64,000 bases of DNA from Streptomycetaceae bacterium (GCA_027490815.1 JAIXXJ010000019.1:186001-250000), one strand, 5' to 3'; counted from the stretch's first letter, positions 18,957-27,599 are shown. The notes: generated by a model not told the origin, from the sequence alone. Made by a program: numbers and translations.

Positions 18957-19625
18957 ATGGTTTCTGATGTGAGAATCACTCCGAGCATTCTAAATGCTGA
19001 TTTTTCACAGCTTAATTCGGAAGTTGCTAAGATCAGTCAGGTTGCTGACCTTCTTCATTTAGATGTTATGGATAATGTTTTTGTTCCAAACTTTACGTTC
19101 GATTTTGAGGCGGCGTCAAAAATTGTCAAGGAATCAGCACTTCCAGTCGATGCGCATCTGATGGTGGCTGATGTTGATAAAATTGCGGTGCAATATGCAG
19201 AAATTGGATGTGCATCTGTAACTATTCATGCTGAGGCAACGCGTAACATTGGTCAGACTTTGAAAAACATACGTGCAGCCGGTTCCAGAGCAAGCCTAGG
19301 AATTAAACCTGGAACAGAAATTGACGCCTACGAGGAGTACGTCGACCAACTAGATATGTTTTTAATCATGACAGTAGAACCCGGTTTTGGGGGTCAGAAG
19401 TTTATGGAAAATATGATGTCCAAAGTTAAGCGAACTAGGCAGATCATCGGAGATCGTCCTATTTGGCTGCAGGTGGACGGTGGTGTTTCAATGTCGACTA
19501 TCGAGTTTGCACTAGAAGCAGGCGCAGACACATTTGTTGTTGGAAGTGCTGTTTTCAATGATCCTGATCCTGCAGCAATGGTCCAGAAATTGCGAAAACA
19601 CGCTCACGAATACCTTGGTTACTGA
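18957..19625 (+). CDS. rpe: Ribulose-phosphate 3-epimerase
   Basis: Interconverts ribulose 5-phosphate and xylulose 5-phosphate in the pentose phosphate pathway. The 222-residue TIM barrel has ITPSILNADFSQL at the N-terminus, the metal/catalytic LHLDVMDNVFVPNFTF, the DAHLMV motif, the MTVEPGFGGQKF phosphate loop and VDGGVS. All catalytic Asp and His positions of the family are visible. Confidence 0.96.
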   Translation: MVSDVRITPSILNADFSQLNSEVAKISQVADLLHLDVMDNVFVPNFTFDFEAASKIVKESALPVDAHLMVADVDKIAVQYAEIGCASVTIHAEATRNIGQTLKNIRAAGSRASLGIKPGTEIDAYEEYVDQLDMFLIMTVEPGFGGQKFMENMMSKVKRTRQIIGDRPIWLQVDGGVSMSTIEFALEAGADTFVVGSAVFNDPDPAAMVQKLRKHAHEYLGY

Positions 19626-19660
19626 TTATAAAATCAACACTCCCACGCTTGCATCTCCAG

Positions 19661-19666
19661 TAAACT
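19661..19666 (+). promoter_or_regulatory. Predicted -10 box of hisE (leaderless)
   Basis: TAAACT lies 6 nt before the hisE ATG at 19673. Confidence 0.5.
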
Positions 19667-19672
19667 TTCACC

Positions 19673-19936
19673 ATGAAAAGTTTTGAAACCTTGTGGAAAG
19701 AGCTATCCGAAAAAGTCACAGAGAATGCTCCTAACTCAGGCACCGTGCTAGCAGTAAATTCTGGCGTTCATGAAATTGGCAAGAAAGTTTTAGAAGAAGC
19801 AGGTGAAGTTTGGCTTGCCGCAGAACATGAGTCAGATGATGAATTAGCAGAAGAAATAAGTCAGTTGCTTTATCAACTTCAGGTATTGATGATTGCTCGC
19901 GGTCTTTCCATCAACGACGTCTACAAGTTTCTTTAG
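19673..19936 (+). CDS. hisE: Phosphoribosyl-ATP pyrophosphatase
   Basis: Second step of histidine synthesis: hydrolyses PR-ATP to PR-AMP. The 87-residue all-helical protein has the MazG-like metal-binding pattern [17 protein letters not shown] followed by [17 protein letters not shown]. hisG, the first-step enzyme, starts 9 bp downstream. The other his genes are not in the window, so hisEG forms its own unit, as in many actinobacteria. Confidence 0.94.
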   Translation: MKSFETLWKELSEKVTENAPNSGTVLAVNSGVHEIGKKVLEEAGEVWLAAEHESDDELAEEISQLLYQLQVLMIARGLSINDVYKFL

Positions 19937-19945
19937 GAGATGACA

Positions 19946-20791
19946 ATGCTAAGAGTGGCTGTACCCAATAAAGGATCGCTAGCAGATGTAGCCATTGAGA
20001 CCTTGAAAGAAGCGGGATATCGCCAACGCACCGATAGCCGTGATCTCATTATTTCTGACGTTGATAATGGCGTGGAGTTTTATTATCTTCGTCCTCGCGA
20101 TATCGCGGTGTATGTCGGATCAGGTGAGCTTGAAGCAGGAATCACAGGTCGGGATTTGATGATCGATTCTGGTGCAGAGGCTACTGAGATTCTTTCTTTA
20201 GATTTTGGCAAGTCCACCTTTCGCTTTGCAGGCCCTACGGAGAAGAACTTTTCAATGAGTGACATCTCCGGTAAGCGCGTTGCAACGGCCTACCCCGGCT
20301 TAGTTCAACAACACTTAGCTGATTTGAAGATCACCGCAAAAATAGTGCGACTAGATGGCGCAGTTGAAAGTAGTGTGCGACTTGGCGTAGCAGATCTAGT
20401 AGCCGATGTTGTTAGCACTGGAAACACTTTGCGCCAAGCTGGTTTAAAAATATTTGGAGATCCAATTCTTCAAAGTGAAGCCGTCGTGATCACTCGGTCT
20501 GGTTCGAAGATCAAACCAGAACTCGATGTGTTGATTAGAAGAGTTCAAGGTGTTGTTACAGCAAGGCGTTACGTCCTGCTCGATTACGATGTTCAAAAGA
20601 CATTCCTTGAACAGGCATGTGCAATAACTCCAGGTTTAGAGTCTCCGACGATATCGCCACTCCAAAAGCCTGAATGGGTAGCCGTAAGGGCAATGGTTTT
20701 ACGTGAAGAGACTAATAATGTTATGGATCAGTTATGGGCAATAGGAGCAAGAGGAATTTTAGTAACTGATATTCATGCTTGTCGTTTGTAG
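19946..20791 (+). CDS. hisG: ATP phosphoribosyltransferase (long form)
   Basis: Condenses ATP with PRPP, the committed and feedback-regulated step of histidine synthesis. The roughly 281-residue length marks the long HisG with a C-terminal regulatory domain (after residue about 205, VVTARRYVLLDYD) that binds histidine; no HisZ is needed. LRVAVPNKGSLA and the PRPP loop ADLVADVVSTGNTLR are present. AGGAG (19935-19939) sits 6 nt before ATG 19946 but directly against an alternative ATG at 19940, so I chose the later one. Confidence 0.95.
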   Translation: MLRVAVPNKGSLADVAIETLKEAGYRQRTDSRDLIISDVDNGVEFYYLRPRDIAVYVGSGELEAGITGRDLMIDSGAEATEILSLDFGKSTFRFAGPTEKNFSMSDISGKRVATAYPGLVQQHLADLKITAKIVRLDGAVESSVRLGVADLVADVVSTGNTLRQAGLKIFGDPILQSEAVVITRSGSKIKPELDVLIRRVQGVVTARRYVLLDYDVQKTFLEQACAITPGLESPTISPLQKPEWVAVRAMVLREETNNVMDQLWAIGARGILVTDIHACRL

Positions 20792-20794
20792 TAA

Positions 20795-21436
20795 TTAAAG
20801 ACCAAGCAGTTTGATCACACCGCGAAGTGATGGTTCGTTGATTGATTTATCAGCAGCCGCAACGACAATCGGTTTTGCATTAAATGCAATGCTTAATCCC
20901 GCGACAGCCATCATGTCCAGATCATTTGCGCCATCACCGATAGCGACAGTATTGGCCATATCTACACCGGAAGATGCAGCAAATTCCATAAGAGCGGTCG
21001 CTTTAGCAGCTCGATCAATGATTTCACCCTCGATTCTTCCAGTTAGATATCCATTGTCTATCTCTAAGGCATTTGCACGGAAATATTTGATAGATAACCT
21101 CTCAACTATAGGCGCCATTACTTGCACAAAACCACCTGAAACAAGTGAGACGCTGTGTTCAAGTGAATGGAGTCTTTCTACTAGCTCTTGAGCGCCATCA
21201 GTCAGTCGTATCTCTTGTTGAACTTCTTTCAACGCGGCGTAGGGGAGTCCTTCAAGTAGCCGAACACGAGAAATTAGACTTTGTGTAAAATCAATCTCAC
21301 CGCGCATAGCTGATTCAGTTATTCTTGCGACCTCGCTCAGCACTCCTGCTTTAGCAGCCAATAGCTCGATTGCTTCTTGTTGTATGAAAGTTGAATCGAC
21401 ATCAAATTGAACCAACATTTTATGTTTAATCATCAT
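20795..21436 (-). CDS. serB: Phosphoserine phosphatase, catalytic (HAD) half of a split SerB
   Basis: Dephosphorylates phosphoserine to serine. The 213-residue HAD enzyme has the nucleophile motif FDVDSTF (DxDxT), the SGGF motif and GDGANDLDM. It aligns with the C-terminal half of actinobacterial SerB2-type proteins, in which two ACT domains precede the phosphatase in one chain. Here those ACT domains are in a separate gene 16 bp upstream. The native start is at or near ATG 21436. Activity without the ACT half is plausible, since other bacteria have short SerB enzymes. Confidence 0.9.
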   Translation of the reverse strand: MMIKHKMLVQFDVDSTFIQQEAIELLAAKAGVLSEVARITESAMRGEIDFTQSLISRVRLLEGLPYAALKEVQQEIRLTDGAQELVERLHSLEHSVSLVSGGFVQVMAPIVERLSIKYFRANALEIDNGYLTGRIEGEIIDRAAKATALMEFAASSGVDMANTVAIGDGANDLDMMAVAGLSIAFNAKPIVVAAADKSINEPSLRGVIKLLGL

Positions 21437-21452
21437 TAGCTCTCACGCTCGA

Positions 21453-21974
21453 TCACAGGGAGAAGACCTTAATATCCGGTGTATTTTCAAACTGAAGTTC
21501 ATTCATCGCTTTCAGGGTGGCTTGTAGATCTGCACCCGATACTTTAAAAAGAAGACTAGTTTTTTCTTGGTTGGTTCTAGTAATACTTTCTATTTCGGCC
21601 TTCAAATCTTCTATTCCTTGAGCAACTGTCATAAGAACCATTGGATGCATTTTTTCTGAAGTGACTTCAATTCCGATGTACTCCTTAAGCGCGGGTAGTC
21701 TGCTTTGTTCACCAAAAATGGTAGCTATATCAAAGCCAGAACTATCAGCAAACAGACTCAAATCTGTCTCGATCGCGCCTTGATGTGCAGGATTTAAAGT
21801 CAGAAGTACGGTTAGTATCAGTCTGTCGTTAATTACTATCTGCTCGATATCAATAATTTGGACAACGAACTCTGAGAGTGAAGTAAAAAGTCCACGAGCG
21901 GCTCCTGGAGCATCCTGCCCAGTGAGTAAAATTAATCCTGTAAAAACTGGGCTCTTTTCTGGAGAGTTACTCAT
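21453..21974 (-). CDS. Free-standing tandem ACT-domain protein, regulatory half of a split SerB
   Basis: A 173-residue protein with two ACT modules. The first opens FTGLILLTGQDAPGAARGLF and continues IIDIEQIVINDRLILTVLL, closely resembling the N-terminal ACT domain of mycobacterial SerB2 (TGVDQPGV, NVEQVVIRGRL). The second begins around residue 92 (HPMVLMTVAQG). The start is ATG 21974, preceded by AAGGA. The serB phosphatase gene follows after 16 bp, so the two products probably form a serine-responsive complex; that is inference. The gene is divergent from the ABC ATPase gene. Confidence 0.85.
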   Translation of the reverse strand: MSNSPEKSPVFTGLILLTGQDAPGAARGLFTSLSEFVVQIIDIEQIVINDRLILTVLLTLNPAHQGAIETDLSLFADSSGFDIATIFGEQSRLPALKEYIGIEVTSEKMHPMVLMTVAQGIEDLKAEIESITRTNQEKTSLLFKVSGADLQATLKAMNELQFENTPDIKVFSL

Positions 21975-22047
21975 AAGAATCCTTAGTTTATCTCTAAAGA
22001 GCCTTCTCCCACGCATGGTTTTGCACTCACTTTGCCACTAAAAGCAC

Positions 22048-22053
22048 TATGTT
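22048..22053 (+). promoter_or_regulatory. Possible -10 box of the ABC ATPase gene
   Basis: TATGTT lies 8 nt before ATG 22062, slightly longer spacing than other leaderless candidates in the window. Confidence 0.35.
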
Positions 22054-22061
22054 TTGCATCT

Positions 22062-22853
22062 ATGAGTAGTCAGAACGTGCTCGCACTTCGTGATGTCACT
22101 GTTGTCAGAGGTGATCACACAATCCTTGGGCCTTTAAACCTGGCCATTTCACAAGGTGAGCGTTGGGTGATTCTTGGACCAAATGGTGCGGGAAAATCCA
22201 CTCTCCTCCAAATGTTGGCGACAAAAATATTTCCAACGACAGGTCAAGTAAATGTTTTAGACCGAGAGTTTGGACGAATCGATCTATTCGAATTACGCAC
22301 TCGTATAGGAATCTGCAGCTCTAGCATTGCCGAGGAGATTCCGACTGAAGAGATTGTAAGAGATGTTGTTCTGACAGCAGCGTATGCAATCTATGGCAGA
22401 TGGAATGAAGGTTACGACCTTTGGGATGAATCTCGCGCTATAGCGTTACTCACAACTTTCGGCGTGCGTGAGTTAGGAGCAAGAGAGTACGGAACTTTAA
22501 GTGAAGGAGAGAAAAAACGTGTACAGATTGCTCGTGCGCTCATGACAGATCCAGAACTCTTGTTATTAGATGAACCGGCAGCAGGATTAGATGTTGGTGG
22601 TCGAGAAGATCTACTCTCACGCCTAACCAGCTTTTCATTAGATCCATTGGCACCTGCAACTGTCTTGGTCACCCACCACATTGAAGAGATACCTGTTGGA
22701 ACGACCCATGCCTTGATACTAAAAGATGGAATAGTGGCAGTGTCTGGGCCCATCGAGCAGGTTGTTACTTCAGAACATATTTCTGCAATTTTTGAAACAC
22801 CAATTACTGTTACCTGTGAGTCAGGACGCTATTTTGCCCGGGCTACTCTATAA
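22062..22853 (+). CDS. ABC transporter ATP-binding protein (YlmA/ModF-like)
   Basis: A 263-residue ABC ATPase with Walker A GPNGAGKST, signature LSEGEKKRVQIARAL, Walker B LLLLDEPAAGLD and switch VTHH. No permease or binding protein gene is adjacent, so the substrate is unknown. The closest recognisable type is the soluble YlmA/ModF-like group that often stands alone, and export is not certain. ATG 22062 is chosen by homology (LALRDVTVVRGDHTILG). The 3' end overlaps ung. Confidence 0.85.
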   Translation: MSSQNVLALRDVTVVRGDHTILGPLNLAISQGERWVILGPNGAGKSTLLQMLATKIFPTTGQVNVLDREFGRIDLFELRTRIGICSSSIAEEIPTEEIVRDVVLTAAYAIYGRWNEGYDLWDESRAIALLTTFGVRELGAREYGTLSEGEKKRVQIARALMTDPELLLLDEPAAGLDVGGREDLLSRLTSFSLDPLAPATVLVTHHIEEIPVGTTHALILKDGIVAVSGPIEQVVTSEHISAIFETPITVTCESGRYFARATL

Positions 22854-23478
22854 ACAGTTGCATTCTGACTGGCAACAGGTTCTAGTCGATCTCCAATCCC
22901 ACATTGATTCGATCGAGCAATCCTTGGACAGAGAAACTGTAACCCCTGATTTCGAAAATATTTTTAAAGCGTTACAAACTCCAATCTCATCAGTAAAAGT
23001 GGTTATTTTTGGACAGGACCCATACCCAACATCCGGAGTCGCACACGGTTTAGCCTTTTCAGCAATAAAGCCTGGGACAAAAATCCCAGCATCGCTACAA
23101 AACATTTTTACTGAGCTTAGTGACGATACTGGCAAAGCACTACGGATCAACATGGATTTAAGCGATTGGGCGCATCAAGGTGTTTTGCTCCTGAATCGAA
23201 TTTTGACGACGTCAGTTGGAAGTTCCCTGTCGCATTCAAAGTTGGATTGGGAGAGAGTTACTGATCGTGTCGCAGAAGTTTTAGGGGAGCGCAATGTCGT
23301 TGCGATCTGTTGGGGCCGATATGCACAAGAAGTTTCGAAATTCTTTCGCGAAGAATGGCTCATTACTTCAGTCCATCCGAGCCCTTTATCAGCATATCGT
23401 GGTTTCTTTGGCTCTAAACCATTCTCAAAGGCCAATGAAATTCTGAAAAAGAACGGAATCACAGCGATTAATTGGTGA
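22834..23478 (+). CDS. ung: Uracil-DNA glycosylase
   Basis: Excises uracil from DNA to start base-excision repair. The family 1 signature GQDPYPTSG carries the catalytic Asp (residue 62 in this frame), and HPSPLSAYRGFFGSKPFS near the C-terminus gives the catalytic His and DNA-intercalating loop. About 214 residues. No ATG lies in a sensible place; a TTG at 22834 with AGGA upstream gives a family-like N-terminus and a 20-bp overlap with the ABC gene. A TTG at 22858 is the alternative. Confidence 0.9.
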   Translation: MPGLLYKQLHSDWQQVLVDLQSHIDSIEQSLDRETVTPDFENIFKALQTPISSVKVVIFGQDPYPTSGVAHGLAFSAIKPGTKIPASLQNIFTELSDDTGKALRINMDLSDWAHQGVLLLNRILTTSVGSSLSHSKLDWERVTDRVAEVLGERNVVAICWGRYAQEVSKFFREEWLITSVHPSPLSAYRGFFGSKPFSKANEILKKNGITAINW

Positions 23479-23486
23479 GAGGCAAA

Positions 23487-23521
23487 AAGTAAAGGCCCCC
23501 GATTACCAGAGGCCTTTACTT
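23487..23521. terminator. Intrinsic terminator between ung and the purine permease
   Basis: Perfect 11-bp stem AAGTAAAGGCC (23487-23497) / GGCCTTTACTT (23511-23521). A run of five T follows on the minus strand, so it best ends the permease transcript; the plus-strand tract is weaker. It is the only clear intrinsic terminator I found at a convergent junction here. Confidence 0.75.
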
Positions 23522-23584
23522 CTTAACCTTACTACTTATACAGATTTACTTTTTTTAAACAACTGTTGTCCATTTATCTATTGA

Positions 23585-25033
23585 TTATCCAACCCATGTG
23601 TTAATTGGTGAAGATAAGAAATAGACCATGAACAAGGCAGCTATGAGCCATAGAAGTGCATGGATCTCTTTTGCGCGACCTTGTACGACTCTAATAACCA
23701 CATGTGTGATAAAGCCTGCACCAATACCAACAGTGATGTTGTAGGTGAACGGCATCAAAATGATGGTCAAGAACGCTGGAACAGCAATGCCCATGTCATC
23801 CCAGTCAATATTCTTGATCTGAGACATCATAAGGAAGCCAACGATGATTAAAGCAGGTGTTGCTGCTTCGTAAGGAATAACGTTGACAAGAGGCGAGAGA
23901 ACCGTGGTCAACAGGAATAGAACTCCCGTGATCACTGATGCTAGGCCAGTGCGTGCACCTTCTCCGACACCCGATGCTGATTCGATATAAGAGGTGTTGG
24001 ATGAAACACCCGCTGCGCCACCTGCGGCAGCTGCAACAGAGTCAACGAGCAAAATGCGATTGGCATTTGGCACATTTCCATCTTTATCGATTAACCCAGC
24101 TTCATGACCGATAGCAGTCATTGTTCCCATGGTGTCAAAGAAGTCAGCTAGCAAGAGCGTAAATACGAGCAACGCTGCTGCAATAAAGCCAATCTTTGAA
24201 AATGAACCAAGTAGGTTGAATTGACCCAAAAGATCAAAATTTGGAGTCGCAACAACTTCACTTGGAATGGCTGGAACGTTTAGTCCCCACCCCTTTGGAT
24301 TTATAAAATCTTTACCATCTGCGGTGAACGCACCTGGAATGTAGTTAGTACCGACCTTGAATGCTCGCTCAATAATGATTGAAAGAATAGTCGCGGCCGC
24401 GATTCCGATAAGGAGTGCGCCTTTAACTTTCTTCACCATAAGAACGATCATTAAGAAGAAGCCAACAATGAAGACAATGATTGGCCAACCGATGAGAGAC
24501 TTACCATCACCTAGAGTTACAGGTACTGGGCCGACACCTGTTCTGCGAACAAAGCCTGCATCAACTAAACCAATTAATGCAATGAACAGTCCAATACCGA
24601 CTGAGATTGCAACCTTGAGCTGTGCTGGGATTGCTTTGAAAACTGCAGTTCTAAAGCCAGTGAGAACCAATACGAGAATGATGAGACCTTCAAGTACTAC
24701 AAGTCCCATGGCATCAGCCCATGTCATTTGCGATGCGATTGCATATGCAACAAATGTATTAAGACCAAGTCCGGTAGCTATCGCAAGTGGATAATTTGCA
24801 ACAACTCCCATCAGCAATGTCATAATGCCCGCTACAAGAGCAGTGGCAGCAGCAATCTTTGCCATGCCATTTTCTCCACCGAGGAAATCACCGTTTACAT
24901 CCGTGGCTCCGCCAAGAATGATTGGGTTAAGTACAACTATGTAAGCCATCGTGAAGAATGTGACGACTCCGCCACGAACTTCTCGACCGATTGTCGATCC
25001 GCGTTCACTTATTTTAAAGAATGAATCCAGCAT
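23585..25033 (-). CDS. NCS2/AzgA-type purine (hypoxanthine/guanine/adenine) permease
   Basis: A 482-residue inner-membrane permease with about 12 hydrophobic segments. FKISERGSTIGREVRGGVVTFFTMAYIVVLNP at the N-terminus and ATALVAGIMTLLMGVVANYPLA, GLGLN, and DFFDTMGTM downstream are hallmarks of the AzgA/PbuG purine:proton symporters. Import of purine bases fits the nearby apt. It has an ATG start with AAAGGTG upstream and an 88-nt gap to yczE that folds into hairpins, unlike most genes here. It ends near a good terminator. Confidence 0.92.
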   Translation of the reverse strand: MLDSFFKISERGSTIGREVRGGVVTFFTMAYIVVLNPIILGGATDVNGDFLGGENGMAKIAAATALVAGIMTLLMGVVANYPLAIATGLGLNTFVAYAIASQMTWADAMGLVVLEGLIILVLVLTGFRTAVFKAIPAQLKVAISVGIGLFIALIGLVDAGFVRRTGVGPVPVTLGDGKSLIGWPIIVFIVGFFLMIVLMVKKVKGALLIGIAAATILSIIIERAFKVGTNYIPGAFTADGKDFINPKGWGLNVPAIPSEVVATPNFDLLGQFNLLGSFSKIGFIAAALLVFTLLLADFFDTMGTMTAIGHEAGLIDKDGNVPNANRILLVDSVAAAAGGAAGVSSNTSYIESASGVGEGARTGLASVITGVLFLLTTVLSPLVNVIPYEAATPALIIVGFLMMSQIKNIDWDDMGIAVPAFLTIILMPFTYNITVGIGAGFITHVVIRVVQGRAKEIHALLWLIAALFMVYFLSSPINTWVG

Positions 25034-25057
25034 GAATTCACCTTTCTGTTTTGGTAT

Positions 25058-25116
25058 CGGGGGTGTTTGCGACCCCGTGTGCGAAAAGGCGCACAGCCTT
25101 GGGAAGCCTTAAGCCT
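25058..25116 (-). promoter_or_regulatory. Structured 5' leader of the purine permease gene
   Basis: On the minus strand two consecutive hairpins precede the permease ribosome-binding site. One is a 6-bp stem TGTGCG/CGCACA (plus 25078-25083 and 25090-25095). The other is a 5-bp stem GGGGT/ACCCC (plus 25060-25064 and 25072-25076). An AGGCTT-type repeat lies upstream. The conserved cores of known purine riboswitches were not recognised. Regulatory function is inference. Confidence 0.4.
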
Positions 25117-25121
25117 AATGA

Positions 25122-25787
25122 TTACTGAGAAGTAACTCGGGCTACGACACCAAGAGCGATAGCTATGGATTGCCCTATCAGTACTGCAAATAGCAGTGTT
25201 CCGAGCCCGACTGTTCCTCCGAGGCTAGCCCCTAGGACTAAGACAAATGCCTCTATGGCTAAACGAACTCTTCCGATCCGCACACCCGAGCGAGTATGAA
25301 TGGCTGTCATCAAGCCATCTCGTGGTCCTGAACCCAAACCGCATGTAATGTAGAAAGCTGAACCGAATCCAACTAACGAGATCCCGATAAGGCAGTAAAA
25401 AACGGCAACAAGAAAATCATCTGGTTGAGGAAAAAACGTGATTCCAATTTGTATCGCGACAGCAATCACAACAATGTTGGAAATTGTTCCAAGTCCAGGA
25501 CGCTCTTTGAGTGGGATCCACAGTAGAAGAACAAGTGAGCTGATTAGAAAAGTTGACCAACCTAAAGTTATATCTAATCGCTGCGATAGGCCTTGAGCAA
25601 GCACTGACCACGGAGCATTTCCTATCTGACTCTGTATGAGTAGTGAGTCACCTAATCCAAAGATAAAAAGTCCAAAGAACAAGATCATTGCACGCAGAGG
25701 ATTAAGAGACCAACGAGAATTTGCCGTCCATGGAGTTAGTGGCACGGTCTTATGAGGACGAAGAAAATTCTGAAGCCACGAACGCAT
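25122..25787 (-). CDS. YczE/YitT-like integral membrane protein
   Basis: A 221-residue protein with five or more hydrophobic segments. The first conserved block LFIFGLGDSLLIQSQIGNAPWSVLAQGLS and the later FGSAFYITCGLGSGPRDGLM belong to the YczE family (COG2364), whose function is unknown. The start at 25787 is 6 nt after a TACACT box and only 35 bp from the divergent DUF554 gene. No functional partner is obvious; the permease gene downstream on the same strand may be co-transcribed. Confidence 0.8.
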   Translation of the reverse strand: MRSWLQNFLRPHKTVPLTPWTANSRWSLNPLRAMILFFGLFIFGLGDSLLIQSQIGNAPWSVLAQGLSQRLDITLGWSTFLISSLVLLLWIPLKERPGLGTISNIVVIAVAIQIGITFFPQPDDFLVAVFYCLIGISLVGFGSAFYITCGLGSGPRDGLMTAIHTRSGVRIGRVRLAIEAFVLVLGASLGGTVGLGTLLFAVLIGQSIAIALGVVARVTSQ

Positions 25788-25793
25788 CTATGT

Positions 25794-25799
25794 AGTGTA
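25794..25799 (-). promoter_or_regulatory. Predicted -10 box of yczE (leaderless)
   Basis: TACACT on the minus strand, 6 nt before ATG 25787; it faces the divergent box at 25811-25816. Confidence 0.5.
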
Positions 25800-25810
25800 A
25801 CGACAGCGGC

Positions 25811-25816
25811 TATACT
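25811..25816 (+). promoter_or_regulatory. Predicted -10 box of the DUF554 gene (leaderless)
   Basis: TATACT lies 6 nt before ATG 25823; a strong -10 match and the reason that ATG is preferred over the GTG at 25817. Confidence 0.55.
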
Positions 25817-25822
25817 GTGAGT

Positions 25823-26557
25823 ATGTTTCCAGGCATCGGCACAATCATCAACGTTGTTGCAATTATTGGTGGCGCTGGAATAGGCGTTGTCGTGGGCGCT
25901 AGGATGAAAGAGCAGACACGAAATCTTCTTACCGATGTTCTAGGTCTGGTACTGATTTTAGGTGCGGCATCGGCGGTTGTTCCGCTTTGGTCTAGCCGAT
26001 ATATAGATGCAGTTCCACAAGGGTGGACTCTTTTAATTGTTCTTGGAGCTTTACTTATTGGTGGACTTATTGGCTCACTTTTAAAATTAGAAACCCGTTT
26101 GGATGGGCTAGGGGAGCGTTTACGAGTGAGGTTTAAAGCTAGGAGTGATTCACCTTTTGTTGAAGGGTTTGTTGCAGCATCACTTCTTTTTGCTATAGGG
26201 CCTCTAGCAATCTTGGGAAGTATCAGCGATGGAATGGGCACTGGCATAGATCAGCTAGTCCTGAAAAGTACCTTGGACTTCTTTGCCGCAATGGCATTTG
26301 CAACCTCACTTGGTTGGGGAGTGGCAGTCTCTGCTATCCCTGTGGCAATCTATCAAGGCTTTTGGACGATCGTAGGTCTCGGTCTTGGCCAGATTCTTGA
26401 TGGTTATCAAATAGACGCTATGACGGTAGTTGGTGGAATTATGCTGATGTGCATTTCGCTGCGATTGCTCAATATAAAGCAGGTTGCAGTTGGAAATCTT
26501 CTACCAGCACTGGCGATCGCGCCTTTTATGGCTTTAATCGTCCATTCATTTAACTAA
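25823..26557 (+). CDS. DUF554 family membrane protein
   Basis: A 244-residue protein with repeated hydrophobic segments (about seven) and the family blocks PGIGTIINVVAIIGGAGIGV, GGLIGSLLKLETRLDGLG, and FVEGFVAASLLFAIGPLAILGSI. DUF554 (YdfK-like) proteins are thought to be transporters of unknown substrate. ATG 25823 is supported by the TATACT box. The gene is divergent from yczE by 35 bp and its stop shares CTAA with the convergent alcohol dehydrogenase stop. Confidence 0.85.
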   Translation: MFPGIGTIINVVAIIGGAGIGVVVGARMKEQTRNLLTDVLGLVLILGAASAVVPLWSSRYIDAVPQGWTLLIVLGALLIGGLIGSLLKLETRLDGLGERLRVRFKARSDSPFVEGFVAASLLFAIGPLAILGSISDGMGTGIDQLVLKSTLDFFAAMAFATSLGWGVAVSAIPVAIYQGFWTIVGLGLGQILDGYQIDAMTVVGGIMLMCISLRLLNIKQVAVGNLLPALAIAPFMALIVHSFN

Positions 26558-27594
26558 ATTGTAGAAGCGTCAATTACGAAGCGATACTTAACATCGCTTG
26601 CAACCGTTCTTACATAAGCCTCATTGATGTAGTCGGCGCTCACGACTTCGACTTCGCTTAGAATATTGTGCTTTCCACAAAAATCGAGCATTTCCTGTAT
26701 CTCTGGAAGTCCACCGATCATTGACCCAGCAATACTTCGTCTTCCGCTGAGTAGATTACGAACATTGATTTTGTAGGGTTCACCAGGGATTCCAACTACC
26801 ACTAATGTTCCATCAAGCTTTAACAGTTTTAAGTAGTCGTCAATAGCCACTTCCGCGCTTATGGTATTGAGAATTAAATCAAACGATTTTTGAATAGATT
26901 TGAAATTATCAGGATTATTTGTTGCCACGAATGAATGTGCGCCCATTGCAAAAGCATCTGCTTCTTTGCCTGGAGAATGAGATAGGACTGTCACGTGCGC
27001 ACCCATAGCAACGGCGAATTTCACTCCCATATGTCCTAGGCCTCCAAGGCCCATTACGGCTACATGCATACCGGGAGAGACGTTCCAACGTTTAATCGGA
27101 GAGTACAAAGTTATTCCTGCACATAACAAAGGAGCGACTCCCTTTAAATCAAGATTTGCAGGAATATGCAGTGCGTAATCTTCATTGATGACAAAGAGAT
27201 CACTGTAACCACCCATCGCTACTGTTTCTCCATCTGACTCCAACCCGTTATAGGTTCCGATCATTCCCTTAACACAGTATTGCTGAAGCCCTGTTGTGCA
27301 GTTGTCACAAACGCGGCATGAATCGATAAAGACGCCAACTCCTATTGCATCGCCAATTTTGAAATTTGTAACTTTACTTCCAACAGATGAAACAATTCCG
27401 GCGATCTCATGCCCAGGAACCATTGGAAATATTGAAGGTCCCCACTCCTCTGCAACTTGGTGAATGTCGCTATGGCATATCCCTGAGTAAGAGATTTTCA
27501 AAGCAACGTCGTGATCACCAACATCACGACGATCAAAAGTAAATGGCACTAGTGGTGATCCTGCACTCATAGCTGCGTATGCTTTTGTTTTCAT
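26554..27594 (-). CDS. Zinc-dependent alcohol dehydrogenase (NADP-type, cinnamyl-alcohol dehydrogenase family)
   Basis: A 346-residue medium-chain dehydrogenase. Catalytic zinc ligands lie in GICHSD, PGHEIAG and LLCAG; the structural zinc site is the four-cysteine CRVCDNCTTGLQQYC. The cofactor loop is GLGGLGHMGVKFA. The pattern resembles YahK/AdhC-type NADP-dependent aldehyde reductases, so reduction of aldehydes is the likely role; the natural substrate cannot be told. AAGGAG precedes ATG 27594, and the tdk stop is 5 bp upstream, suggesting one transcript. Confidence 0.9.
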   Translation of the reverse strand: MKTKAYAAMSAGSPLVPFTFDRRDVGDHDVALKISYSGICHSDIHQVAEEWGPSIFPMVPGHEIAGIVSSVGSKVTNFKIGDAIGVGVFIDSCRVCDNCTTGLQQYCVKGMIGTYNGLESDGETVAMGGYSDLFVINEDYALHIPANLDLKGVAPLLCAGITLYSPIKRWNVSPGMHVAVMGLGGLGHMGVKFAVAMGAHVTVLSHSPGKEADAFAMGAHSFVATNNPDNFKSIQKSFDLILNTISAEVAIDDYLKLLKLDGTLVVVGIPGEPYKINVRNLLSGRRSIAGSMIGGLPEIQEMLDFCGKHNILSEVEVVSADYINEAYVRTVASDVKYRFVIDASTI

Positions 27595-27599
27595 ATCGT

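Noticed and set aside
21437-21452. Frameshift or sequencing error joining the ACT gene and serB
   Set aside because: The bases between them contain stops in the alternative frames, and serB has its own start. A single indel does not give a continuous SerB2-like chain.
25034-25121. Classical purine riboswitch before the permease gene
   Set aside because: The expected three-way junction and loop sequences of guanine/adenine or xanthine switches were not found; it is kept only as an unassigned structured leader.
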